A stretch of 64,000 nucleotides of DNA from Pseudomonas entomophila. Lineage in GTDB: Bacteria; Pseudomonadota; Gammaproteobacteria; Pseudomonadales; Pseudomonadaceae. The stretch's first letter is position 1; the number at the start of each line of letters is the position of its first letter. This document shows, one piece after another, positions 27,529 to 35,860 of this stretch. The stretch spans positions 1 to 64,000 of the forward strand of contig NZ_JAAMQI010000009.1 of assembly GCF_013523165.1 (NCBI RefSeq), in the 5' to 3' direction. The position numbers and the translations under genes were made by a program. Under the pieces are notes generated by a model that worked only from the letters and a program-made list of their open reading frames with translations, ran no database searches and had not been told where the DNA came from.

Positions 27529-30500
27529 TCAGCGCGCGTCGGGCGGCGCCACCGGAGGCGTGGCGACGGGACGGCGGCGCCGTGCCAGGCGCGTCACCAC
27601 CACGAAGAACACCGGCACGAAGACCACCGCCAGGGTGGCGCTGAGCATGCCGCCGATCACGCCGGTGCCGATCGCCTGCTGGCTGGCCGAGCCTGCGCCG
27701 CTGGCGATGGCCAGGGGCACCACGCCGAGGATGAAGGCCAGCGAGGTCATCACGATCGGCCGCAGGCGCAGGCGGGCTGCCTGCAGCGCCGCATCGACCG
27801 GGCTGTGCCCCTGGTCGAGCAGGTGCTTGGCGAACTCGATGATCAGGATGGCGTTCTTCGCCGACAGGCCGATCAAGGTGATCAGGCCGACCTTGAAGAA
27901 CACGTCGTTGGGCAACCCGCGCAGGCTGACCGCCAGCATCGCGCCGAGGATCCCGAGCGGGACCACCAGCAGGACCGCCGTCGGGATCGACCAGCTCTCG
28001 TACAGCGCCGCCAGGCACAGGAACACCACCAGCAGCGACAGCGCCATCAGCAGCGGCGCCTGGTTGCCGGACAGCCGCTCCTGCAGCGACAGTCCGGTCC
28101 ATTCCAAACCGACGCCCGCCGGCAGCGTGGCCACCAGGCGCTCGACTTCGGCCATGGCCTGCCCGGAGCTCACGCCCGCTACCGGTTCGCCGGAAATCGA
28201 CACGGCCGGATAGCCGTTGTAGCGGGTCAGTTGCACCGGCCCACTGACCCAGCGCGCCTGGACGAACGCGGCCAAGGGCACCATCTGGCCGCTGGCGTTG
28301 CGCACGTGGATCTTCAGCAGGTCCTCGACCTGGCTGCGCTGGTCGCCCTCGGCCTGCACCACCACCCGCTGCATGCGGCCCTGGTTGGGAAAGTCGTTGA
28401 CGTAGGTCGAACCGACGGCCGTGTCGAGCACCGCACCGATGTCGCTAAAGGCGATGCCCAAGGCGTTGGCCTGCCGACGGTCGATCTCCAGCTCGACCTG
28501 CGGGCTCTCGGCCAGCGACGCCTCGCGCACGTTGGTCAGCAGCGCGCTGTCCTTGGCCTGTGCCAGCAAGCGGTCGCGCGCCTGCATCAGCCCTGAGTAA
28601 CCCAGCCCGCCGCGGTCCTGCAGGCGGAACTCGAAACCGCCCGATTCGCCCAGCCCGTCGATCGGCGGCGGCAGTACCGAGAACGCCACTGCATCCTTCA
28701 GCTGGCCGAACGCCTGGTTGGCGCGATCGGCGATGGCCTGGGCGCCATCCGCCGCGCTGCGCTCGGCCCAGTCCTTGAGCGTGGTGAACGCCAGCGCGGC
28801 GTTCTGACCGCTGCCGGAGAAGCTGAAGCCCAGGATCAGCGTGGTGTTGCCCACGCCTGGCTCGCCTGCGTTGTGCGCCTCGATCTGTGCCGCCACCTGC
28901 TCGGTGCGCATGCGGCTCGCGCCCGGCGGCAGTTGGATGTCGGTGATGGTGTAGCCCTGGTCTTCGGTCGGCAGGAAGGCACTGGGCAACTGGCTGAAGC
29001 CATACCCCAGAACCCCGAGCAGCACACCGTACAGCAGCAGGTAGCGACCGCTGCGCGCCAGCGCCTGGCCGACCCAGCGCTGGTAGCCGCCGCTCATGCG
29101 CTCGAAGCCACGGTTGAAGGCACCGAACAGGCCGCCGCGCCGGCCATGCCCCCCGGCAGGGAGCGGCTTGAGCAGAGTCGCGCACAACGCCGGTGTGAGG
29201 CTCAGGGCCAAAAAGGCCGAGAACAGGATCGACACCGCCATGGACACCGAGAACTGCTGGTAGATGATCCCCACCGAGCCCTTCATGAAGGCCATCGGCA
29301 GGAACACCGCCACCAGTACCAGGGTGATGCCGATGATCGCCCCGCTGATCTGGCCCATGGCCTTGCGCGTCGCCTCCCGTGGACCGAGGCCTTCCTCGGC
29401 CATGATGCGCTCGACGTTCTCCACCACCACGATGGCGTCATCGACCAGGATGCCGATGGCCAGGACCATGCCGAACAGCGTCAGCACGTTGATCGAGAAC
29501 CCCAGCGCCAGCATCAAGGCGAAGGTGCCTGCCAGGGCCACCGGCACCACCAGGGTGGGGATGAGCGTGTAGCGCAGGTTCTGCAGGAACAGGTACATCA
29601 CCGCGAACACCAGCACCATGGCCTCGAACAGGGTCATGATCACCTGCTTGATCGAGGCCTTGACGAAGGGCGAGGTGTCGTAGGGAATGTCGTACTTCAC
29701 GCCAGCCGGGAACTGGTGCGACAGCTGCTCCAGGGTCTCGCGCACCCGCGTTGCAGTCTGCATGGCATTGGCGCCGGGTGACAGCTGCACCGCGAAGGCG
29801 CTGGACGGCTTGCCGTTCAGGCGTGTGCCGTACTGGTATTCCTGGGCGCCGATCTCGACACGGGCGACATCGCCAATGGTCACCACCGCGCCATCGGGGC
29901 TGGCCCGCAGGACGATCGCAGCGAACTCGGCCGGATCGCTCAGTTGCCCCTTGACGATGACGTTGGCGGTGATTTCCTGGGTTGCACGCCCTGGCAGATC
30001 GCCGATGCTGCCTGGTGCCACCTGGGCGTTCTGCGCGGTGATGGCATCGACCACGTCGGTGGGCGTCAGGCCCAGGCCGATCAGCTTGCGCGGGTCGATC
30101 CACACCCGCATGGCCCGCTCCGAGCCGTACAACTGCGCCTTGCCGACCCCCTCCAGGCGGCGGACCTCGTTCATCACGTTGCGCGCCAGGTAGTCGCTCA
30201 AGGCGATCTCGTCCAGGCGGCCGTCCTCGGAGGTCAGGGTCGCCAGCAACAGGAAGCCCGTGGAGACTTTCTCCACCTGCAGGCCTTGCTGGGTCACCGG
30301 GCGAGGCAGGCGTGACTCGACCACCTTGAGGCGGTTCTGCACGTCGACCTGGGCCAGGTCGGGGTTGGTGCCGGGCGCGAAGCTGACCTTGAGGGTGGCA
30401 CTGCCCAGGCTGCTCTGCGATTCGAAGTACAGCAGGTGGTCGGCGCCGTTGAGCTCCTGCTCGATCAGGCTGACCACGCTTTCGTCCAGGGTCGCCGCCG

Positions 30501-30657
30501 AGGCGCCTGGGTAGACGGCGTAGATCTCGATCTGCGGTGGTGCCACATCGGGATACTGGGCCACGGGCAACTGCGGCAGGGCCAGCGCGCCGGCCAACAG
30601 GATGAACAGCGCCACCACCCAGGCGAAGACCGGGCGGTCGATGAAGAAATGCGGCAT
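27529..30657 (-). CDS. RND (HAE1) multidrug efflux permease
   Basis: This 1042-residue inner-membrane pump subunit of the AcrB/MexB class exchanges protons for drugs or solvents. Diagnostic parts are the N-terminal FFIDRPVFAWVVALFILLAG, the TM4 proton-relay pair in GILVDDAIVVVENVER, and the TM10 Lys in LSAKNAILIIEFAKHL. Two large periplasmic loops are present. Length and motif order are full for the family. It lies 11 bp downstream of its adaptor gene and is surely co-transcribed. No outer-membrane channel gene follows, so it likely borrows an OprM/TtgC-type protein. Substrates cannot be deduced. Confidence 0.93.
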   Translation of the reverse strand: MPHFFIDRPVFAWVVALFILLAGALALPQLPVAQYPDVAPPQIEIYAVYPGASAATLDESVVSLIEQELNGADHLLYFESQSSLGSATLKVSFAPGTNPDLAQVDVQNRLKVVESRLPRPVTQQGLQVEKVSTGFLLLATLTSEDGRLDEIALSDYLARNVMNEVRRLEGVGKAQLYGSERAMRVWIDPRKLIGLGLTPTDVVDAITAQNAQVAPGSIGDLPGRATQEITANVIVKGQLSDPAEFAAIVLRASPDGAVVTIGDVARVEIGAQEYQYGTRLNGKPSSAFAVQLSPGANAMQTATRVRETLEQLSHQFPAGVKYDIPYDTSPFVKASIKQVIMTLFEAMVLVFAVMYLFLQNLRYTLIPTLVVPVALAGTFALMLALGFSINVLTLFGMVLAIGILVDDAIVVVENVERIMAEEGLGPREATRKAMGQISGAIIGITLVLVAVFLPMAFMKGSVGIIYQQFSVSMAVSILFSAFLALSLTPALCATLLKPLPAGGHGRRGGLFGAFNRGFERMSGGYQRWVGQALARSGRYLLLYGVLLGVLGYGFSQLPSAFLPTEDQGYTITDIQLPPGASRMRTEQVAAQIEAHNAGEPGVGNTTLILGFSFSGSGQNAALAFTTLKDWAERSAADGAQAIADRANQAFGQLKDAVAFSVLPPPIDGLGESGGFEFRLQDRGGLGYSGLMQARDRLLAQAKDSALLTNVREASLAESPQVELEIDRRQANALGIAFSDIGAVLDTAVGSTYVNDFPNQGRMQRVVVQAEGDQRSQVEDLLKIHVRNASGQMVPLAAFVQARWVSGPVQLTRYNGYPAVSISGEPVAGVSSGQAMAEVERLVATLPAGVGLEWTGLSLQERLSGNQAPLLMALSLLVVFLCLAALYESWSIPTAVLLVVPLGILGAMLAVSLRGLPNDVFFKVGLITLIGLSAKNAILIIEFAKHLLDQGHSPVDAALQAARLRLRPIVMTSLAFILGVVPLAIASGAGSASQQAIGTGVIGGMLSATLAVVFVPVFFVVVTRLARRRRPVATPPVAPPDAR

Positions 30658-30668
30658 GGTTCAGGCCC

Positions 30669-31838
30669 TCACGGCGCGGTGGCGGCGGACGCCGACGCGG
30701 TCGGTTCGCTGGCGACCTTGACCGGGTCGCCGGGTTTGACGTGCTGCAGGCCCTCGACCACCACGCGGTCGCCGGCTTTCAGACCCTCGAGCACCACCCA
30801 GCGATCGCCCTGGGCACTGCCGAGCACCAGGGTGCGTTCGCTGACCTGGTCATCGGCGCCCACTACCAGCACTTTCGGCACGCCGGCGCTGTCGCGCAGG
30901 ATCGCACGCTGCGCCACGCTCAGGCCCTGGGGTTGTACCGCCTGAGCCAGGCGCACACGCACGTAGCCGCCGGGCAGCAGGTCCAGATCCGGGTTGGGGA
31001 ATGCGCTGCGCAGGGTCACCTGCTGGGTGCTCGGGTCGACCCGCAGGTCGGTGAACAGCAGCGTGCCGCTGTGCGGATAGACGCTGCCATCGGGCTGCAC
31101 CAGCGTGACCGTGGCGGCCGCCTGGCCTGCCTGTCGCAGCTCGCCGGCGCGCAGGGCCTGGCGCAGCGCGGTCAGCTCGCCGATCGACTGGGTGACGTCG
31201 GCGTGGATCGGGTCGAGCTGCTGGATGGTCGCCAGGGGCGTGGTCTCGCCTTGGCCGACCAGTGCACCTTCGGTGACCTGGGCGCGACCGATGCGCCCGG
31301 CGATCGGTGCGGTGACGGTGGCGTAGCCCAGGTTCAGTCGGGCCCGCTCCCGCGCGGCCTGGGCTTCAGCCACGGCGGCGTCGGCCTGCATCAGGGTGGC
31401 GCGGGCATTGTCGTATTCCTGCCGGCTGATCGCCTCGATGTCGCTCAGCTCGGCATAGCGGCGCGCCTGCAGACGCGCCTGGTAGCGCGTCGCCTCGGCG
31501 CGCTTAACGGCCGCCTGGGCACTGTCGAGGTCGGCCTTGAAAGGCGCCGGGTCGATGCGGAACAGCACGTCGCCGGCCTTGACGTCGCTGCCCTCGCGGT
31601 ACACCTGTTCGAGGACCACGCCCGCCACCCGCGCCCGCACTTCGGCGACCCGAGGGGCCAGCAGGCGGCCGCTGAGTTCGCTGCTGACGGCCAGCGGCTG
31701 GGTCTGCAGGGTTTCGACGCGTACCTCGGCAGGCGGGGCAGGCGGCGTCGGCTCGGCGGCGTCGTCGCAGCCGGTCAGCCACAGCAGGGCCAGCACGGCC
31801 AAGGTGCAGGTGCGCAAGGTGCAAGGGAAGGGCAGCAT
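30669..31838 (-). CDS. RND efflux periplasmic adaptor lipoprotein
   Basis: This 389-residue membrane-fusion protein has a lipoprotein signal with lipobox LLWLTGC. It has the usual adaptor layout: beta-barrel start, lipoyl half (VAEVRARVAGVVLEQVYREG then GDVLFRIDPAPF), an alpha-hairpin (~100-160), the second lipoyl half (TVTAPIAGRIGRAQVTEGAL) and the barrel/MP domain. It links the pump at 27529 to an outer-membrane channel. Start 31838 is preferred because the lipoprotein signal begins there, although the ribosome site is weak. The same open frame runs far upstream, but that part lies antisense to the kinase at 32784 and is not coding. Confidence 0.92.
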   Translation of the reverse strand: MLPFPCTLRTCTLAVLALLWLTGCDDAAEPTPPAPPAEVRVETLQTQPLAVSSELSGRLLAPRVAEVRARVAGVVLEQVYREGSDVKAGDVLFRIDPAPFKADLDSAQAAVKRAEATRYQARLQARRYAELSDIEAISRQEYDNARATLMQADAAVAEAQAARERARLNLGYATVTAPIAGRIGRAQVTEGALVGQGETTPLATIQQLDPIHADVTQSIGELTALRQALRAGELRQAGQAAATVTLVQPDGSVYPHSGTLLFTDLRVDPSTQQVTLRSAFPNPDLDLLPGGYVRVRLAQAVQPQGLSVAQRAILRDSAGVPKVLVVGADDQVSERTLVLGSAQGDRWVVLEGLKAGDRVVVEGLQHVKPGDPVKVASEPTASASAATAP

Positions 31839-32075
31839 AGAAGAGGTCCGAAAAGGGGCAGGCAAAACGCCACACAGCGCGGCGTGAACGAGCACAGACA
31901 AGGGCGGGTCGGTGACCGTGCGCCGCCTGCCTGGGCAACGTTGCCATGCTACGTCACCGCGACCGATCAAGCCTGTGAACCTCTGTAGGTCATGTGTGAA
32001 AAAGTGTGAAGAAATCTCCGGCGCAGCTGTAGGATTCTTTATTCTGCCTGCCTCCGACGCCATGTGATCGCCATC
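31839..32075. promoter_or_regulatory. Divergent control region with GTGTGAA direct repeat
   Basis: The DNA between the efflux operon and the regulator gene contains GTGTGAA at 31994-32000 and again at 32004-32010, one helical turn apart. That is the usual spacing of OmpR-family half-sites. AT-rich DNA (TAGGATTCTTTATTCTG) follows toward 32046. The site probably controls one or both divergent operons through the regulator at 32076. A similar double motif occurs at 2905-2922. Confidence 0.5.
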
Positions 32076-32777
32076 ATGCCCACTCTGCTCCTGGTCGAGG
32101 ACGACAGCGCGCTGTCCGAGCTGATCGCCCGTTACCTGCACCGTAATGGCTTCCAGGTCCGCTGCCTGGCACGCGGTGACCAGGTGCTGGACGACGTGCG
32201 CCGTGACCCGCCCGACCTGGTCATTCTCGACCTCATGCTGCCCGGGCTCGATGGCCTGCAGGTGTGTCGCCAGTTGCGCCAGGCCTCGCAGACCCTGCCC
32301 ATCCTCATGCTGACGGCCCAGGACGACAGCCACGACCAGGTGCTGGGGCTCGAGCTGGGCGCCGACGACTACGTGACCAAACCCTGCGAACCCCGCGTGC
32401 TGCTGGCACGTGTGCGCACCTTGCTGCGCCGCAGCACCCTCCACGAACCACGGCTTGACCCCCTGCGCATCGTCATCGGCGGCCTGTGCCTGGACCTGAC
32501 CGAGCGTCACGTGACGTGGTGCGGGGCCGCGGTGGAGCTGTCGCGGGGCGAGTTCGACCTGTTGGTGGTGCTGGCCCGCCATGCCGGCGAGGTGCTCAGC
32601 CGCGATCGCATTCTCCAGCAGTTGCGTGGCATCGAGTTCAATGGCACCGACCGCTCGGTGGACGTTGCGATCTCCAAGCTGCGTCGCCGCTTCGACGACA
32701 ACGCCGAAGAGGCGCGCAAGATCAAGACGGTGTGGGGCAAGGGCTATCTGTTCAGCCGCAGCGAGTGGGAGTGCTGA
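32076..32777 (+). CDS. OmpR-family response regulator
   Basis: This 233-residue DNA-binding regulator has a receiver (LLLVEDDSALSELI, Asp in LVILDLMLPGLDG, Lys in YVTKPCEPR) and a winged-helix output domain with ELSRGEFDLLVVLARHAGEV, SRDRILQQLRG, RSVDVAISKLRRRF and KTVWGKGYLF. The order and length match RstA-like regulators. I choose ATG 32076; a GTG four codons upstream is also open. It lies 6 bp from the kinase gene and diverges from the RND operon, which is its likely target. Confidence 0.92.
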   Translation: MPTLLLVEDDSALSELIARYLHRNGFQVRCLARGDQVLDDVRRDPPDLVILDLMLPGLDGLQVCRQLRQASQTLPILMLTAQDDSHDQVLGLELGADDYVTKPCEPRVLLARVRTLLRRSTLHEPRLDPLRIVIGGLCLDLTERHVTWCGAAVELSRGEFDLLVVLARHAGEVLSRDRILQQLRGIEFNGTDRSVDVAISKLRRRFDDNAEEARKIKTVWGKGYLFSRSEWEC

Positions 32778-32783
32778 TCGACC

Positions 32784-34100
32784 ATGCTCAAGCTGCTGGT
32801 GCGCCTGTACCTGTTGATCATCGTCGCCTATGCCGGGGCCTTGCTGCTGGTGCCCGACGCGATCTTCGGCGCCTTTCAGGCGCGTTTCATGGCCTACAAC
32901 CTGGACCAGGCCAAAGGTGTGCAGGCCTTGGTGGTCAGGCAATTCAAGCAGGTGCCTGAAGCCCGGTGGCCCGAGGTCGAACGGCAACTGGCCGAGGACT
33001 TCGCGCCCTTGAGGCTGCAATTGCTCCAGCGTGACCGGGCCGCGCTGTCGGACGCCGAGCGCATGCGCCTCGACCAGGGCCTGTACACCGTTCGCATCGG
33101 CGAGTGGGGGTACTACGACACCATCCTGGCGCCGTTGAACGGCCAGTGGCTGGTGCGTCTGCACTCGCCGCCGGACCCGCTGGACATCAACCTGCTGTCC
33201 TGGGGCGTCACAGTGCTGATCGGCGCCGTGTTGCTGGGCGGCCTGCTGATCTGGGTCTGGCCGCACTGGCGCGAGCTGGAGCGACTGAAGAACACCGCGC
33301 GGCGCCTGGGCCGAGGGGAATTGGCGGCCCGCACCGGGATTGGCGGGCACTCCAACATCGGTGAGCTGGCCAGCGTGTTCGACACCATGGCCAGCGACCT
33401 GGAGCGGCACATGAACCATCAGCGCGAGCTGCTCGATGCCGTGTCCCACGAGCTGCGCACCCCCCTTGCACGCCTGGACTTCGGCCTGGAGCTGCTGTTC
33501 GACGAAGTGCCCGCCGGCAGTCGCAAGCGCCTGCTGGAGATGGTCGGGCACGTGCGCGAGCTGGATGCGCTGGTGCTGGAGCTGCTGTCCTACAGCCGTC
33601 TGCACGACGCCGAGCAGGCACGCGAGCAGGTCGAGGTCGAGCTGCCGGCCTTTCTCGACAGCGTGCTCGGCGCCTTCGCCGAGGAGCTGGACAACCGGGG
33701 CGTGCAGTGGGACGTGTGCCTGGGCGATGAGCTGCGGCCTTTCGTGCTCGACCCACGGCTGACCGCCCGCGCCGTGCAGAACCTGGTGCGCAATGCCATG
33801 CGCTACTGCAACCACTACCTGCGCGTCAGTCTGGCGCTGGAGGCCGACGGCGCCTGTTGCCTGAGGGTGGAGGACGACGGCATCGGGGTACCAGCGCAGG
33901 AGTCCGAGCGGATCTTCCAGCCGTTCTACCGCCTCGACCGCAGCCGTGACCGCGCCACGGGCGGCTTCGGTTTGGGGCTGGCGATCAGCCGGCGAGCGAT
34001 CGAAGGCCAAGGCGGGACGTTGAACGTCTTGCCCTCGGCGCTCGGCGGCGCCTGCTTCTGCATCCGCCTGCCCGCTGCCAGTGGGCGCCCGCTCACCTGA
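32784..34100 (+). CDS. Membrane sensor histidine kinase (RstB-like)
   Basis: This 438-residue kinase has TM1 (~5-25), a short periplasmic domain (~30-135), TM2 (~140-165, TVLIGAVLLGGLLIWVW), a HAMP linker (~165-215) and HisKA with His in LDAVSHELRTPLARLDFG. The ATPase has NLVRNAMRYCNH, DDGIGVP and GFGLGLAISRRAIEGQGG. It pairs with the adjacent OmpR-type regulator. Its periplasmic segment carries VRIGEWGYYDTIL and no metal motif that I can name, so the stimulus is unknown. Confidence 0.92.
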   Translation: MLKLLVRLYLLIIVAYAGALLLVPDAIFGAFQARFMAYNLDQAKGVQALVVRQFKQVPEARWPEVERQLAEDFAPLRLQLLQRDRAALSDAERMRLDQGLYTVRIGEWGYYDTILAPLNGQWLVRLHSPPDPLDINLLSWGVTVLIGAVLLGGLLIWVWPHWRELERLKNTARRLGRGELAARTGIGGHSNIGELASVFDTMASDLERHMNHQRELLDAVSHELRTPLARLDFGLELLFDEVPAGSRKRLLEMVGHVRELDALVLELLSYSRLHDAEQAREQVEVELPAFLDSVLGAFAEELDNRGVQWDVCLGDELRPFVLDPRLTARAVQNLVRNAMRYCNHYLRVSLALEADGACCLRVEDDGIGVPAQESERIFQPFYRLDRSRDRATGGFGLGLAISRRAIEGQGGTLNVLPSALGGACFCIRLPAASGRPLT

Positions 34101-34155
34101 ACGGGCCGTTCGAACGTGTTGACGTCCGAGCGCGGTACAGGCTACTGTCCCACCC

Positions 34156-34224
34156 ATGAACACCTTCACGCCGTGCCGCGCCTTCGCCCTGATTATTACC
34201 GCCATCATTGGATTGGCGGGCTAG
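34156..34224 (+). CDS. Ile-rich leader peptide of the ilvA attenuator
   Basis: A 22-codon ORF reads MNTFTPCRAFALIITAIIGL-AG and stops at TAG. Four of its 22 codons are Ile, in two pairs (ATT ATT and ATC ATT), with Leu, Thr and Ala beside them. It is followed after 14 nt by a strong hairpin and then ilvA. This matches ribosome-mediated transcription attenuation: slow translation at Ile codons would prevent the terminator from forming. The start has only a weak ribosome site, which I could not improve. Confidence 0.75.
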   Translation: MNTFTPCRAFALIITAIIGLAG

Positions 34225-34238
34225 CGCGCACGTGCACC

Positions 34239-34261
34239 GAACCCGCCCTGGAGGCGGGTTC
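34239..34261 (+). terminator. Attenuator hairpin before ilvA
   Basis: GAACCCGCC (34239-34247) pairs perfectly with GGCGGGTTC (34253-34261) across a 5-nt loop, followed by TTCGAC. It lies 14 nt after the leader peptide stop and 42 nt before the ilvA ATG. The U-tract is short, but its position after an Ile-rich leader supports attenuator function. Confidence 0.7.
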
Positions 34262-34303
34262 TTCGACTGACTCCCGGGCTTGCGAAACCACCAGGAGTCA
34301 TCG

Positions 34304-35860
34304 ATGACCTGCTTCGGCACCCCGCCTTCCGCTCCCGTTCGCCAGCTGCTGTCCGAACAGGTCCGCCGCATCCTCGCCGCCCCGGTCTACGACATCGCCA
34401 TCGAGACCCCGCTGCACCCCGCGCCCGCGTTGTCGGCCCGCCTGGGCAATCAGGTGCTGCTCAAGCGCGAGGACCTGCAACCGACGTTCTCTTTCAAGAT
34501 CCGCGGTGCCTATACGCGGCTGTCACGCCTGACCCCTGCGCAGCGTGCGCGGGGCGTGATCACCGCGTCCGCCGGCAACCATGCGCAAGGCGTGGCGCTG
34601 GCCGCCCGGCACCTGGGCCTGCAGGCCTGCATCGTCATGCCGACCACCACCCCGGAACTGAAGATCGAAGGCGTGCGTTCGCGAGGCGGGCAGGTGGTCC
34701 TGCACGGCGAGAGCTTCCCCCAGGCCCTGGCCCACGCCCTGGCCCTGGCCGAACGGCAGGGCGCGACCTTCGTGCCGCCGTTCGACGACCCGGACGTGAT
34801 CGCCGGGCAGGGCACCGTGGCGATGGAAATCCTGCGCCAACAGCCAGGCGCGCTGGACGCGATCTTCGTGCCGGTCGGTGGCGGTGGACTGATCGCGGGC
34901 ATCGCCGCCTACGTCAAGTACCTGCGCCCGGAGGTCAAGGTCATCGGGGTCGAACCGCACGATGCCAATTGCCTGCAGGCGGCGCTGGCCGCCGGTGAGC
35001 GAGTGATCCTGCCCCAGGTCGGCACGTTCGCCGACGGGGTCGCCGTGGCCCAGGTGGGGGCGCATTGCTTCGAGCTGTGCCGGCACTTCGTCGACGAAGT
35101 CATCACCGTTGGCAGTGACGAGCTGTGCGCGGCGATCAAGGACATCTATGACGACACGCGTTCGATCACCGAGCCGTCCGGCGCGCTCGCGGTGGCCGGC
35201 ATCAAGCGCTACGTGGCCCGCGAAGGGGTCCGCGGACAGACCCTGGTCGCGATCGACTCAGGGGCCAACATCAATTTCGATCGACTGCGCCACGTGGCCG
35301 AGCGGGCCGAACTGGGCGAACAGCGCGAAGCGGTCATCGCCGTCACCGTGCCCGAGCGTCCCGGCAGTTTCCGCGCTTTCTGCCAGGCACTGGGCAATCG
35401 CCAGGTCACCGAATTCAACTACCGCGGCCAATCGGGCAAGCCGGCGCGCCTGTTCGTCGGCGTGCAGACCCACCCCCAGCACGACCCCCGCGAGCGTCTG
35501 CTCGAGGCGCTGCGCGGCGAAGGGTACGAGGTGCTGGACCTGACCGACAACGAACTGGCCAAGCTGCACGTGCGCCACACCGTGGGCGGGCATGCGGCAC
35601 CGGGGGCGTCCGAACGCGTGCTGCGCTTCGAGTTTCCCGAGCGGCCAGGCGCCTTGCTGGGGTTCCTGGAGCGCCTGGGCAGGCGCTGGAACATCAGCCT
35701 GTTCCACTACCGCAACCACGGCGCGGCGCATGCCCGGGTATTCGTGGCGCTGGAGGTGCCGGAGGACGAACAGGCCGGCCTGCCGAATGCGCTGGAGGGC
35801 ATGGGGTATCGGTACTGGGACGAGACGGACAATCCGGCGTATCGGCTGTTCCTGGGGTAG
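34304..35860 (+). CDS. ilvA: Biosynthetic threonine deaminase (threonine ammonia-lyase)
   Basis: This 518-residue PLP enzyme converts threonine to 2-oxobutanoate, the first step towards isoleucine. The N-terminal catalytic domain has the PLP Lys65 in TFSFKIRGAYTRL, SAGNHAQGVALAA, the phosphate-binding GGGGLIAG-type loop (VPVGGGGLIAGIAAYVK) and DSGANINFDRLR. The C-terminal part (~330-518) has two ACT-like regulatory repeats (VPERPGSFRAFCQALG and FPERPGALLGFLERLG), as in the allosteric, isoleucine-inhibited biosynthetic form. ATG 34304 has CAGGAG nearby. The upstream Ile-rich leader supports an anabolic role. Confidence 0.95.
   Translation: MTCFGTPPSAPVRQLLSEQVRRILAAPVYDIAIETPLHPAPALSARLGNQVLLKREDLQPTFSFKIRGAYTRLSRLTPAQRARGVITASAGNHAQGVALAARHLGLQACIVMPTTTPELKIEGVRSRGGQVVLHGESFPQALAHALALAERQGATFVPPFDDPDVIAGQGTVAMEILRQQPGALDAIFVPVGGGGLIAGIAAYVKYLRPEVKVIGVEPHDANCLQAALAAGERVILPQVGTFADGVAVAQVGAHCFELCRHFVDEVITVGSDELCAAIKDIYDDTRSITEPSGALAVAGIKRYVAREGVRGQTLVAIDSGANINFDRLRHVAERAELGEQREAVIAVTVPERPGSFRAFCQALGNRQVTEFNYRGQSGKPARLFVGVQTHPQHDPRERLLEALRGEGYEVLDLTDNELAKLHVRHTVGGHAAPGASERVLRFEFPERPGALLGFLERLGRRWNISLFHYRNHGAAHARVFVALEVPEDEQAGLPNALEGMGYRYWDETDNPAYRLFLG

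Noticed and set aside
31839..34208. Very long leftward open frame continuing upstream of the RND adaptor
   Set aside because: It lies antisense to the regulator and kinase genes with clear domains. It is low-complexity in composition, a common artefact of high-GC codon bias, and the adaptor's lipoprotein signal begins at 31838.
34100..34303. Possible tRNA or small RNA before ilvA
   Set aside because: No cloverleaf or CCA-like end could be formed. The hairpin and short Ile-rich ORF are better explained as an attenuator.
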